Source: Kitasatospora sp. NBC_01246 (lineage in GTDB: Bacteria > Actinomycetota > Actinomycetes > Streptomycetales > Streptomycetaceae). From it: 64,000 nt of DNA. Below are positions 50,352 through 57,955 of the stretch, piece after piece. Where the stretch lies: positions 2,294,001 through 2,358,000 of the forward strand of contig NZ_CP108484.1 of NCBI RefSeq assembly GCF_036226505.1, in the 5' to 3' direction. A program made the position numbers and the translations under genes. Under the pieces are notes generated by a model that made no database searches, was not told the origin of the DNA, and worked only from the letters and a program-made list of their open reading frames with translations. The stretch's first letter is position 1. Every line of letters begins with the position of its first letter.

Positions 50352-51479
50352 GTGACCCATTTCCTGCTCATTCTCGTGGCCGTTCTCGTCTACTTCGCGG
50401 TGAAGAAGTCCCGCGCCACCAAGTCCGTGGAGTGGGCCAGGCACCGGTTCGATCCGGCCGCCTTCGGCCTCGTCCCCCGCGAACGGCTCGACCCGCGCCG
50501 GTCCGGGCCGCCGATGCCTGAGGAGCGGCGCCAACGGTCCCAGGCGATAGCCGACGCGGCCTGGGGCGGGGACTGGCGGCCCGCCGCCGCCCACGTCGAG
50601 GCGGCCGGCCAGGACTGGGAGGAGCGCTGGTCGCGGCTGGAGCTGCTGGCGAGCATCGCCAACGAGGACGACGCCTGGCTGACGGCCTGGCGCGCCGCGG
50701 ACCCGAACAGCTGCGACGCGGCCACCCTGGAGGCCAAGCAGATGGTGCACCGCGCCTGGGCGATCCGTGGTTCCAAGTACGCGCACGAGGTGCCCGCCGA
50801 GGACATGGCGAAGTTCCGCGAGCTGCTGCCCGCCGCGATCGAGGCGGCCCGCCGCGCCGCGCTGCTGGCACCGCGGGACCCGGCTCCGTGGGTGGTCATG
50901 GTGACGACGGCGCGCGGCGCGCAGTACACCCCGGAGCAGTTCGAGCCGCTCTGGGCCGGACTGGCCGAGCGGGCCCCGCACCACTACGAGGCGCACTGGC
51001 AGGGCATGCAGTACTGGTGCGCCAAGTGGTTCGGCTCGGACAAGCAGATGCTGGCGTTCGCGGAGCGGGCGATGGACCACGCTCCGGCCGGGAGCCCGCT
51101 GCCGGGGATCTACCTGCACGCGCTGTCCGAGCTGGAGAAGCGCAAGACCCTCGGGTCCACGCTGGCCGGGGAGAAGGCCAAGGAGCGGCTGAAGGCGATC
51201 GCGACGGCGCTGGCGGCCGTCCCGGCGGACGACGAGCGGCTGCCGATGCTGCGCCACCTGCTCGCCTACTACTGCGGCAAGGCCGAGTTGCCCGCGGAGG
51301 CGCTGGAGCAGTTCCGGCTGATCGGCCGCTGGTGCGGCGCCGAGGTCTGGGCCGACCAGGGCGATCCGGTGACGGCCTTCGACCTCGCGCGCGGGTTGGC
51401 CGTGAAGCTCTCGGAGGCGTCCCCGCTGCCGCCCGAGCTGCGGCCCACCAAGGACACGGATCATCACTACAACGGGTAA
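50352..51479 (+). CDS. Membrane-anchored helical protein, DUF4034-like
   Basis: A 375-residue protein. One N-terminal transmembrane helix (FLLILVAVLVYFAV, residues 4-17) anchors a large cytosolic, Trp- and Ala-rich helical domain (about 60-360). WRAADPNSCDAATLEAKQMVHRAWAIRGS, PAPWVVMVTTARGA and HYEAHWQGMQYWCAKWFGSDKQMLAFAERAM suggest tetratricopeptide-like helical repeats. This resembles the DUF4034 family, whose function is unknown. GTG 50352 has no strong Shine-Dalgarno. It is divergent from the GNAT gene. Confidence 0.72.
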   Translation: MTHFLLILVAVLVYFAVKKSRATKSVEWARHRFDPAAFGLVPRERLDPRRSGPPMPEERRQRSQAIADAAWGGDWRPAAAHVEAAGQDWEERWSRLELLASIANEDDAWLTAWRAADPNSCDAATLEAKQMVHRAWAIRGSKYAHEVPAEDMAKFRELLPAAIEAARRAALLAPRDPAPWVVMVTTARGAQYTPEQFEPLWAGLAERAPHHYEAHWQGMQYWCAKWFGSDKQMLAFAERAMDHAPAGSPLPGIYLHALSELEKRKTLGSTLAGEKAKERLKAIATALAAVPADDERLPMLRHLLAYYCGKAELPAEALEQFRLIGRWCGAEVWADQGDPVTAFDLARGLAVKLSEASPLPPELRPTKDTDHHYNG

Positions 51480-51563
51480 TCATTTCAGTTCGGAGCGTGC
51501 TGACCGGCCGTCATTTGGGTGTACCGTGACCGCCAGAAGCGGATCGCCCCCGAAGAATGGGGC

Positions 51564-51599
51564 GAGCCCGGCAACGTGTTGACGCACGCGGCCGGGCTC
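51564..51599. other. Hairpin in leader of HTH gene
   Basis: GAGCCCGGC (51564-51572) pairs with GCCGGGCTC (51591-51599) around 18 bases, 34 bp ahead of the HTH gene start. It could end the DUF4034-like transcript or attenuate the HTH gene. Confidence 0.5.
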
Positions 51600-51632
51600 T
51601 TCATACGCCGAGTGGTAAGGCCTCCACTGACG

Positions 51633-52610
51633 ATGCTCCTGCATGCTATCGCGCCGTCGCGCGACTTCACCCAGATTGCCAACTCCTTGGTGTGGGACGA
51701 CGAGTTGTCGGACTCCGCCTTTCGACTCCTTGTACGAGCCCTGGCACTGGGCCCGGCGAAGGCCCGCGCCACCACGGTGACGGCCCTCGCCGCCGGACTC
51801 TCCGGCGGGCGCGTCACCACCGATCGCGCCCGCCGCCAACTCGCCCGCGCCGGACTGCTGCACACCACCCGGCGGCGCGGCGCCGCCGGGCAGGTGCGGA
51901 CCGAATCCCTGCTCTCCAGCGTGCCGTTGGGCGCGGCGGAGGCGGAACGGCTGTTCGACGGGCAGTTCGAGCGGGCGGCGCGGTCCGGCCACGGCGTCCC
52001 GCCGGATGCCGGGAAACGTAGCCGCGGGTCGTCGTCCGTCCGGTCCTCCGGCACCGCCCTCCCGGGGGTGACACCCAGGGTGAACACCTCCCCCCTCCCT
52101 CCCCCGCCGGCCCTCGAACCCGCTGTCACCTGGGGTGAGTTCACCGAGCACGGGTTCGGCGAGGGCGGGTCCACCGATGCCGAGCGGGCGCTGCTGGAGC
52201 TGCGGCGGATCGACCCCCGGCTGACCCTGGGGGCCCGCGAGGTAAGGCGGTTGGCGCCCCTGGCCGCCGAGTGGCTGGCCAGGGGCGTGAGTTCGGCCGC
52301 CCTGCGCGCCGCGCTGACCAGCGGACTGCCGGACAAGGTCAAGTCTCCTGCCGCCCTGGTGCGTTGGCGCCTGGAGGGCAAGATGCCCGCCCCGCTGGAG
52401 CCGAGCACCGTGACGGCACCCGTCTGCTGCGACTCCTGTGACCGTGCCTTCCGCCCGGTGAACGGCGAACACCGCTGCGGGGACTGCCGCACCCGCGCCG
52501 CCGCCCGCACCGCCTCCTCCACCGCCCGCACCGCGGAGCCCGCTCCCAGCACCTCGCGGCGGGTCGACTGGCGCACCCTGGTCGCCCAGATCGGCGCGGC
52601 GACGGGGTAG
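51633..52610 (+). CDS. Helix-turn-helix protein with C-terminal zinc knuckle
   Basis: A 325-residue protein. The N-terminal winged-helix region (residues 1-75, RDFTQIANSLVWDDELSDSAFRLLVRALAL, VTTDRARRQLARAGLLHTTRR) is like that of phage/plasmid replication-initiation or conjugation regulators. A Pro/Ser linker follows, then a helical segment, then CDSCDRAFRPVNGEHRCGDC (two CxxC pairs, about 275-295). I see no integrase, att site or tRNA nearby, so there is no mobile element to attach it to. ATG 51633 is used; GTG 51611 is possible. Likely a DNA-binding protein of unknown target. Confidence 0.72.
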   Translation: MLLHAIAPSRDFTQIANSLVWDDELSDSAFRLLVRALALGPAKARATTVTALAAGLSGGRVTTDRARRQLARAGLLHTTRRRGAAGQVRTESLLSSVPLGAAEAERLFDGQFERAARSGHGVPPDAGKRSRGSSSVRSSGTALPGVTPRVNTSPLPPPPALEPAVTWGEFTEHGFGEGGSTDAERALLELRRIDPRLTLGAREVRRLAPLAAEWLARGVSSAALRAALTSGLPDKVKSPAALVRWRLEGKMPAPLEPSTVTAPVCCDSCDRAFRPVNGEHRCGDCRTRAAARTASSTARTAEPAPSTSRRVDWRTLVAQIGAATG

Positions 52611-52658
52611 TGGCGGCAGGTGCAGTGGCGACAGGGTACTGGCGACGACGGCGGGCCG

Positions 52659-53879
52659 CTACCGCCCGAGGCCCTCCACCAGCAGCTCCGCGGCCACCGC
52701 CGCGCCGTCGGTGCGGAACGCACCGGCCACGGCCGCAGCCCGCTCACGGACCTCGGGGGCCAGCGCCACCTTGAGCGCCGCCGACAGCGACTCGGTGGTC
52801 GGCGTCGGCCCCTCGTGCTCCGCGCCGATGCCCAGGCCGACCACCCGGCCCGCGAAGTACGGCTGGTCCCCGCCCTGGGCCACCACCACCTGGGGCGCAC
52901 CCGCCCAGGTCGCCGTCGTCGTGGTGCCCGCGCCACCGTGGTGCACGACGGCCGCCACCCGGCGGAACAGCGCCTGGTGGTTGACCTCACCGACGACGAA
53001 GCAGTCGTCCTGGTCGTCGGCCGACCCCAGGTCGGCCCAGCCACGGGAGATCACCGCACGGCGGCCCTGCGCGCGGACCGCCTCGACGACCGCCCGGGCG
53101 ACCTCCTGCGGATCGCGCACCGGAACACTGCCGAAGCCCACGTACACCGGCGGCGCGCCCGCGTCCAGGAACTCCACCAGGTCGGCGGGGAGCGGGCGTT
53201 CGTCCGGCAGGACCCACGCGCCGGTCTGCACCACGTCCAGCTCCGCCGGCCGCTGCCACGGCGCCAGGGTCGGGTCCGTGGCCAGCCACGGCAGGTCGGT
53301 GAAGACATGGTCGCGGACGTTGTCCACGGGCGGCAGGCCGATCGACGCCCGGTGGGCGTTGACCACCTCGCCGAACACCTCCTGCGCGTCCACGGCGTCC
53401 TGCTCCCAGAGCACCCGGTTGTCGGTCACGTCCGAACGGAGCGGCCGCCCGGGGCGCGGCATCGGCGGGTGGTGCGGGGACGGCAGGCTGATCGGCTGGT
53501 AACTCGCGTACACGTAACGGACGCCCAGCTTCTCGGCCGCCGCCCGCACCCCGGCCACCGCCGGCACCAGACCGGTCGCCACCAGCACGTCGCACCCCTC
53601 GGCCACCGACATGACGCCGTCGTAGAACGCGGCCACCAGGTCGGCCGCCCGCCGGACCACACCGCCCGGTGACGGCGGCGTCCGCCCGGTCACCAGATCG
53701 CGCACCGACTGCCCGGTCGGCACCATCTCCACCCCGACCACCGCCAGCCGCCTCGCGAACTCCTCGTCCGGCGGCGCACAGACCCGCACCTGCGCGCCGC
53801 GCTCCCGCAACCGCACCGCGAGCCCGACCAGCGGCTCGACGCCCCCGCGCGAATCGTAGGCGGACAGCACCACACGCAT
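52659..53879 (-). CDS. Glycosyltransferase, UGT/GtfB-like (GT1)
   Basis: A 406-residue GT-B glycosyltransferase of the kind that decorates glycopeptides and macrolides. MRVVLSAYDSRGGVEPLVGLAVRLRERGAQVRVCAPP is the acceptor-side start (GSRGDVEP in GtfB-type enzymes; here DSRGGVEP). The C-terminal donor site reads FVVGEVNHQALFRRVAAVVHHGGAGTTTTATWAGAPQVVVAQGGDQPYFAGRV, with the HHGGAGTT diphosphate motif intact. No aglycone, sugar or transporter genes lie nearby, so it is a solo enzyme, possibly for self-protection or detoxification. TATAGC on the minus strand about 85 bp upstream could be its -10. Confidence 0.92.
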   Translation of the reverse strand: MRVVLSAYDSRGGVEPLVGLAVRLRERGAQVRVCAPPDEEFARRLAVVGVEMVPTGQSVRDLVTGRTPPSPGGVVRRAADLVAAFYDGVMSVAEGCDVLVATGLVPAVAGVRAAAEKLGVRYVYASYQPISLPSPHHPPMPRPGRPLRSDVTDNRVLWEQDAVDAQEVFGEVVNAHRASIGLPPVDNVRDHVFTDLPWLATDPTLAPWQRPAELDVVQTGAWVLPDERPLPADLVEFLDAGAPPVYVGFGSVPVRDPQEVARAVVEAVRAQGRRAVISRGWADLGSADDQDDCFVVGEVNHQALFRRVAAVVHHGGAGTTTTATWAGAPQVVVAQGGDQPYFAGRVVGLGIGAEHEGPTPTTESLSAALKVALAPEVRERAAAVAGAFRTDGAAVAAELLVEGLGR

Positions 53880-53935
53880 TCAGAACTCCCCTGTGCATCG
53901 ACATCGGCTTCGACCGCAGATTCTGCGTCATGACC

Positions 53936-53956
53936 GGGGCCTTGCCGCAAGGCCCC
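53936..53956. other. Short hairpin upstream of glycosyltransferase
   Basis: GGGGCCTTG-CCG-CAAGGCCCC is a perfect 9-bp stem with a 3-base loop, in the leader or operator region of the glycosyltransferase. A second palindrome, GGAGTG-GG-CACTCC, lies at 53984-53997. Their role is unknown. Confidence 0.5.
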
Positions 53957-53986
53957 CCGTGCGCTATAAGTTGAGAGTGGAAAGGA

Positions 53987-54313
53987 GTGGGCACTCCTCC
54001 TTCGCCGCTCGTCGCAGCCGAGTTGACGGCCATTCCTTTCTCTTCTCTCCGAGGCGGAGCCGACTCGACGTGTCCGTACCGGGACACGGATTCGCACCGC
54101 GGCCATTGGCCCGCACCGGAGTTGACGGTGGCGCTGGATGGAAGGCGCGCCGACGAAGCCGTCGCTCCCGACGAGCGGGTCGCCGCCGACCTGGCGCGCG
54201 TCCTCGGTCCCGGACACCCCGAGACCTTCGCCATCCGCAGGACTCCGGACATCGTGCGCCGTGGCCGTTCCGAACGCGAGACCTCCGACGCCGGACCGTC
54301 CGCCCCGGCGTAG
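53987..54313 (+). pseudogene. Possible remnant of a TPR-type protein
   Basis: A 108-residue frame with RADEAVAPDERVAADLARVLGPGHPETFAIR, which matches the TPR_12 repeat pattern of actinobacterial NB-ARC/TPR proteins (LGPDHPDTLATR). The N-terminal half has no recognisable domain. No Shine-Dalgarno is apparent and it stops after a single repeat, so I read it as a decayed fragment rather than a functional gene. Confidence 0.4.
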
Positions 54314-54345
54314 GCGCGCCGGGGCGGACGGTTCCCGAGGGGGCG

Positions 54346-54546
54346 TCAGGCGTGGGCCGCCTCGTCGCACAGGCGGCGGGCCGGTTCCGTCTGCAGCGTC
54401 GCGTGGCTGATGCCGAAGTGGTCGGCGGCGCAGCGGCGCAGGCGGGTGAGGAGGTCGGCGGGCGGGTGGGGGTCGGCGACCACGTGGGCGGTGAGGACGG
54501 GCATGCCGGAGGTGATCGTCCAGGCGTGCGGGTCGGCGGCGCGATG
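54346..54546 (-). pseudogene. C-terminal remnant of a CDF cation-efflux transporter
   Basis: Reading the minus strand up to the TGA at 54346-54348 gives AADPHAWTITSGMPVLTAHV, followed by a helix, DHFGISHATLQTEP and a short tail. This is the cytosolic C-terminal domain of a cation diffusion facilitator (usual form HDLHVWTITSG, HFGIEHTTLQ). All six membrane helices and the metal-site half are missing, and upstream sequence shows no in-frame continuation. It is a truncated remnant about 65 codons long. Confidence 0.7.
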
Positions 54547-54689
54547 GCCGGGGTGAAGGTCGAGGCCGCGGACGGTGCCCTGACCGTCGCGATCACCACC
54601 GAGGCGGCCGCGATCTCGGCCCAGGAGACGACCGCCCGGCGCTCTGCGGTGGCCGCTCCCGGAATCTCCGGAAAGAATTCCGTCGCGGC
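54547..54689. other. Spacer with no recognised gene
   Basis: This part of the 880-bp zone between the glycosyltransferase and the DGPF gene has an open plus-strand frame (AGVKVEAADGALTVAIT) that I cannot assign. Its base composition drops toward 54670. No repeats stand out. Confidence 0.35.
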
Positions 54690-54718
54690 TGTCGAAACGG
54701 CCGCTCCCCGTTCGACGC
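54690..54718 (+). promoter_or_regulatory. Candidate ECF42-type promoter of DGPF gene
   Basis: TGTCGA (54690-54695) and CGACGC (54713-54718) are spaced by 17 bp and lie about 50 bp before the DGPF start codon. As I recall, ECF42 sigma factors use a TGTCGA-type -35 and a CGA-containing -10. The sigma gene downstream would then drive its partner. Confidence 0.55.
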
Positions 54719-54767
54719 AGGGGTGAGAGGCGGGGAGAAGCCCCGCCCTCCCGACCGAGGAGTCACC

Positions 54768-55145
54768 ATGCCGCGCTTCATGTCACTGATCCGTATCGAC
54801 GAGCAGGACGCCCCGGACATGCAGTCGGCGGGTCCGGAGTTCGAGCAGCGGATGGGGGCGCTGTTCGAGGAGATCACCAAGGCCGGGGTGATGCTGGACA
54901 CCGCCGGGCTGCTGCCGACCGCCGAGGGCACCCGGGTCACCTGGGAGGGCGGGAAGCTGAGCTTCACCGACGGGCCGTTCACCGAGACCAAGGAGGTCGT
55001 CGGCGGCTACGCCATCATGCAGTGCAAGGACAAGGCCGAGGCCCTGGAGTGGACCAAGCGGTTCCTGGAGATCCACCCGGAGAGCTGGAAGGTCGGCGCC
55101 GAGCTGCGCCAGATCGACGGGAACACCACCCCGCCGGAGGCCTGA
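54768..55145 (+). CDS. YCII-related DGPF-domain protein
   Basis: A 125-residue YCII/DGPF-family protein. FTDGPFTETKEVVGGYAIMQCKDKAEALEW carries the literal DGPF motif (about residues 68-71). These small ferredoxin-like proteins are genetically linked to ECF42 sigma factors, and the partner sigma gene is 72 bp downstream on the same strand. ATG 54768 has GAGGAG six bases upstream. The molecular job of DGPF proteins is unknown; they are the main regulon members of ECF42. Confidence 0.93.
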   Translation: MPRFMSLIRIDEQDAPDMQSAGPEFEQRMGALFEEITKAGVMLDTAGLLPTAEGTRVTWEGGKLSFTDGPFTETKEVVGGYAIMQCKDKAEALEWTKRFLEIHPESWKVGAELRQIDGNTTPPEA

Positions 55146-55217
55146 TCCCCGACCCGCCCGGCCCGCGCCCGGCCGCCGCGCCGCGTTTGCCCCGGTGCCG
55201 TCCGGCTGCTCTGATGG

Positions 55218-56492
55218 GTGGCCGTGACGGAGAGCAGCGCGACCGCGGCGGTCGAGGCCGTGTTCAGGATCGAGTCCCCGCGGATCATCGCCGGTGTCGC
55301 CCGCATCGTGCGGGACGTCGGCATCGCCGAGGAGATCGCCCAGGACGCGCTGGTCGCGGCGCTGGAGCAGTGGCCCGGGCAGGGCGTCCCGGACCGGCCG
55401 GGCGCGTGGCTGATGACCACCGCCAAGCACCGCGCGATCGACCTGGTCCGCCGCAGGGAGACGTACGCGCGCAAGCTCGCGGAGGTCGGCCGGACGCTGG
55501 AGGACGTGGCACCGCCGGAGCCGGCCGAGCCGGACGACATCGACGACGACCTGCTCCGGCTGATCTTCACCGCCTGCCACCCCGTGCTGTCGGCCCAGGC
55601 CCGGATCGCGCTCACCCTGCGGCTGCTGGGCGGCCTCACCACCCAGGAGATCGCCCGGGCGTTCCTCAGCACCGAACCGGCCGTCGCCCAGCGGATCGTC
55701 CGGGCCAAACGGACGCTCGCCACCGCGCGGGTGCCGTTCGAGGTCCCCCGCGGCGAGGACCGGGCGGCCCGGCTCTCGTCCGTCCTGGAGGTCGTCTACC
55801 TGATCTTCAACGAGGGTTACGCGGCCACGGCCGGCGACGACCTGCTCCGGCCGGGGCTCTGCGAGGACGCGCTGCGGCTGGCCCGGGTGCTCGCCGGGCT
55901 GGCCCCGCAGGAGCCCGAAGTCCACGGCCTGGCCGCCCTGCTGGAGTTCCAGGCGTCCCGGACGGCGGCCCGCACCGGGCCCGACGGGCAGCCGGTGCTG
56001 CTGGCCGACCAGAACCGCGCCCGCTGGGACCGGCTGCTGATCCGGCGCGGCTTCGCGGCCCTGCGGCTGGCCGGCACCGGGCCGTACGCGGTCCAGGCCG
56101 CGATCGCCGCCTGCCACGCGCGGGCCGCCCGCTACGAGGACACCGACTGGGCGATGATCGCCACGCTCTACGGGCGGCTCGCGGCGCTGACGCCGTCCCC
56201 GGTGGTCGAGCTGAACCGCGCGGTGGCGGTCTCGATGGCCCGGGGCCCGGCGGCCGGACTGGAGCTGGTGGACGCGCTGGCCGCGGAGCCGGCCCTGCGG
56301 GCGTACCACCTGCTGCCGAGCGTGCGCGGCGACCTGCTGGCGCGGCTCGGGCGTACCGAGGAGGCCCGGGCGGAGTTCGAGCGGGCGGCGTCGCTGGCCC
56401 GCAACGCGCGGGAGCGCGCCCTGCTGCTGGAGCGGGCCGCGGCCGCCGTCGCCCCCGCTACGCCCCGTCGTCCAGACGCAGCCGGGAACTGA
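55218..56492 (+). CDS. ECF42-type RNA polymerase sigma factor with C-terminal extension
   Basis: A 424-residue ECF sigma factor, twice the normal ECF length. Regions 2 and 4 fill residues 10-180 (EEIAQDALVAALEQW, RPGAWLMTTAKHRAIDLVRRRE; TTQEIARAFLSTEPAVAQRIVRAKRTL). A long helical C-terminal domain (about 190-415, TPR-like, with LIFNEGYAAT, PSPVVELNRAVAVSMARGP and YHLLPSVRGDLLARLGR) is the ECF42 mark and is needed for activity in studied members. No anti-sigma gene is present. Start GTG 55218 or 55224. Its last 35 bases overlap the convergent MarR gene. Confidence 0.93.
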   Translation: MAVTESSATAAVEAVFRIESPRIIAGVARIVRDVGIAEEIAQDALVAALEQWPGQGVPDRPGAWLMTTAKHRAIDLVRRRETYARKLAEVGRTLEDVAPPEPAEPDDIDDDLLRLIFTACHPVLSAQARIALTLRLLGGLTTQEIARAFLSTEPAVAQRIVRAKRTLATARVPFEVPRGEDRAARLSSVLEVVYLIFNEGYAATAGDDLLRPGLCEDALRLARVLAGLAPQEPEVHGLAALLEFQASRTAARTGPDGQPVLLADQNRARWDRLLIRRGFAALRLAGTGPYAVQAAIAACHARAARYEDTDWAMIATLYGRLAALTPSPVVELNRAVAVSMARGPAAGLELVDALAAEPALRAYHLLPSVRGDLLARLGRTEEARAEFERAASLARNARERALLLERAAAAVAPATPRRPDAAGN

Positions 56493-56934
56493 CCTCCCCG
56501 AGGCCCTCGGCCAGCACGGCGAGCTGCTCGCGGCTGAGCACGTCGATCAGCAGCTCGCGGACCAGGGCGACGTGGCCGGGCGCCGCCCGGCGCAGCATGT
56601 CCCGGCCCTCGTCGGTGAGTTCGGCGAAGACGCCCCGCACGTCGCTGGGGCACGAACGGCGCCCCACCAGGCCCATCCGCTCCAGCTGGGTGACCTGGTA
56701 GGTCAGTCCGCTCTTGGAGGTGACGAGCTTCTCCGCCAGTTCGGTCATCCGCAGCGAGCCGGCCGGGGCGGCGGAGAGGTGCACCAGGATCTCGTACTGG
56801 GTGTGCGAGAGGCCGGAGTCCTCCTTGAGCTGGCGTTCCAGCCGGCGGTTCAGGAGGTTGCTCGCGGTGACGAAGCCCCGCCAGGCGGCCATCTCGTCGT
56901 GGTCCAGCCAGCGCGGTTCGTTCAGGGAGGCCAT
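56458..56934 (-). CDS. MarR-family transcriptional repressor
   Basis: A 158-residue MarR winged-helix repressor. HTQYEILVHLSAAPAGSLRMTELAEKLVTSKSGLTYQVTQLERMGLV is the DNA-binding part, and GRRSCPSDVRGVFAELTDEGRDML the wing. One cysteine in the wing (SCPSD) might sense electrophiles. It is divergent from an extradiol dioxygenase, with two GTTCAAA-type palindromes in between. The same palindrome pair precedes the DoxX gene at 16.2 kb. The 3' end overlaps the ECF42 gene by 35 bp on opposite strands. Confidence 0.92.
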   Translation of the reverse strand: MASLNEPRWLDHDEMAAWRGFVTASNLLNRRLERQLKEDSGLSHTQYEILVHLSAAPAGSLRMTELAEKLVTSKSGLTYQVTQLERMGLVGRRSCPSDVRGVFAELTDEGRDMLRRAAPGHVALVRELLIDVLSREQLAVLAEGLGEVSSRLRLDDGA

Positions 56935-56954
56935 GGAGGAAGCGTACTCCTGTT

Positions 56955-57007
56955 GTTCAAATTCGAACCAAGGTGTACGGTCGACGTGTCGAGGTTCAAA
57001 ATTGAAC
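56955..57007. promoter_or_regulatory. Paired MarR operators, MarR/dioxygenase divergent promoter
   Basis: GTTCAAATTCGAAC (56955-56968) and GTTCAAAATTGAAC (56994-57007) lie 39 bp apart, start to start, directly before the MarR and dioxygenase start codons. The pair matches the one at 16279-16331 in both sequence and spacing. Confidence 0.88.
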
Positions 57008-57032
57008 TACTTTGGAAGCGAGAGAAGCCGTC

Positions 57033-57815
57033 ATGAGCACCGCCGCCCCCGAGCGCATGCCCGCCCTCTACCTCTCGCACGGCGCACCGCCGCTCGCCGA
57101 CGACCCGCTGTGGCCCGGCCAGCTGGCCGCCTGGTCCGCCGAGCTGCCCCGCCCCAAGGCCGTCCTGATGGTCTCCGCCCACTGGGAGGAGGCCCCGCTG
57201 GCCCTCGGGGCCGTCACCACCGTGCCGCTGGTCTACGACTTCTGGGGCTTCCCCGAGCACTACTACCGGGTGCGGTACGCCGCCCCCGGCGCCCCCGCGC
57301 TCGCCGAGCGGGTCCGCAAACTGCTGCGCGCCCCCGGCACGCCCGTCCAGGACATCCCGGACCGAGGGCTGGACCACGGCGCCTACGTCCCGCTGGTGGA
57401 GATGTTCCCCGAGGCGGACGTCCCCGTCCTCCAGGTCTCCATGCCCACCCTGGACCCGCAGCGGCTGCTGGAGATCGGCCGCCGGCTCGCCCCGCTGCGC
57501 GACGAGGGCGTGCTGATCGTCGGCAGCGGCTTCTTCACCCACAACCTGCGGGCGCTCAGCTCCGACGGCCGGATCAGCTCGGTGATGGCCGAGTTCGACG
57601 ACTGGGGCCGCCGCGCCCTGGCCGCCGAGGACCTGGACGCGCTGCTCGACTTCGAGCGGAAGGCCCCGGCCGGGCGGCTCGCCCACCCGCGCACCGAGCA
57701 CTTCGCCCCGCTGTTCGTCACCCTCGGCGCCGGCGAGGCCGACCTGGGCAGCCAGCGCAGCGTGATCGACGGGTTCTGGATGGGCCTGGCCAAGCGCTCG
57801 ATCCAGCTCGGCTGA
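57033..57815 (+). CDS. DODA-type extradiol (LigB-family) ring-cleaving dioxygenase
   Basis: A 260-residue class III extradiol dioxygenase of the 4,5-DOPA dioxygenase (YgiD/DODA) group. Metal ligands are in LYLSHGAPPLAD, LMVSAHWEE (HxxE) and GSGFFTHNLRAL. DRGLDHGAYVPLVEMFPEADVPVLQVSM is the second catalytic segment, and RTEHFAPLFVTLGAGE closes the site. It opens catechol rings with O2 and Zn or Fe. MarR control and a shared operator with DoxX suggest a quinone/catechol detoxification role. ATG 57033 has GAAGCGAGAG upstream. Part of its 3' end is duplicated just after the stop. Confidence 0.92.
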   Translation: MSTAAPERMPALYLSHGAPPLADDPLWPGQLAAWSAELPRPKAVLMVSAHWEEAPLALGAVTTVPLVYDFWGFPEHYYRVRYAAPGAPALAERVRKLLRAPGTPVQDIPDRGLDHGAYVPLVEMFPEADVPVLQVSMPTLDPQRLLEIGRRLAPLRDEGVLIVGSGFFTHNLRALSSDGRISSVMAEFDDWGRRALAAEDLDALLDFERKAPAGRLAHPRTEHFAPLFVTLGAGEADLGSQRSVIDGFWMGLAKRSIQLG

Positions 57816-57886
57816 CCGGCACAGCGACCGGCCCGGACCGCCCGACGCTCGATCCAGCCCGGCCGGCCGGCGGCCCGGACCGCCCG
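57795..57886. repeat. Duplication of dioxygenase 3' end
   Basis: CGCTCGATCCAGC at 57795 recurs at 57846 (51-bp offset), and GGCCCGGACCGCCCG at 57830 recurs at 57872 (42-bp offset), so the second unit lost nine bases. The unit spans the dioxygenase stop codon. Confidence 0.68.
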
Positions 57887-57955
57887 GACGGCGGGCCGTC
57901 GCGCGCGCCCACGGGACGGGCCCGGCGCACCGGGGGGAGGTGAGAGGCTGCCGCC

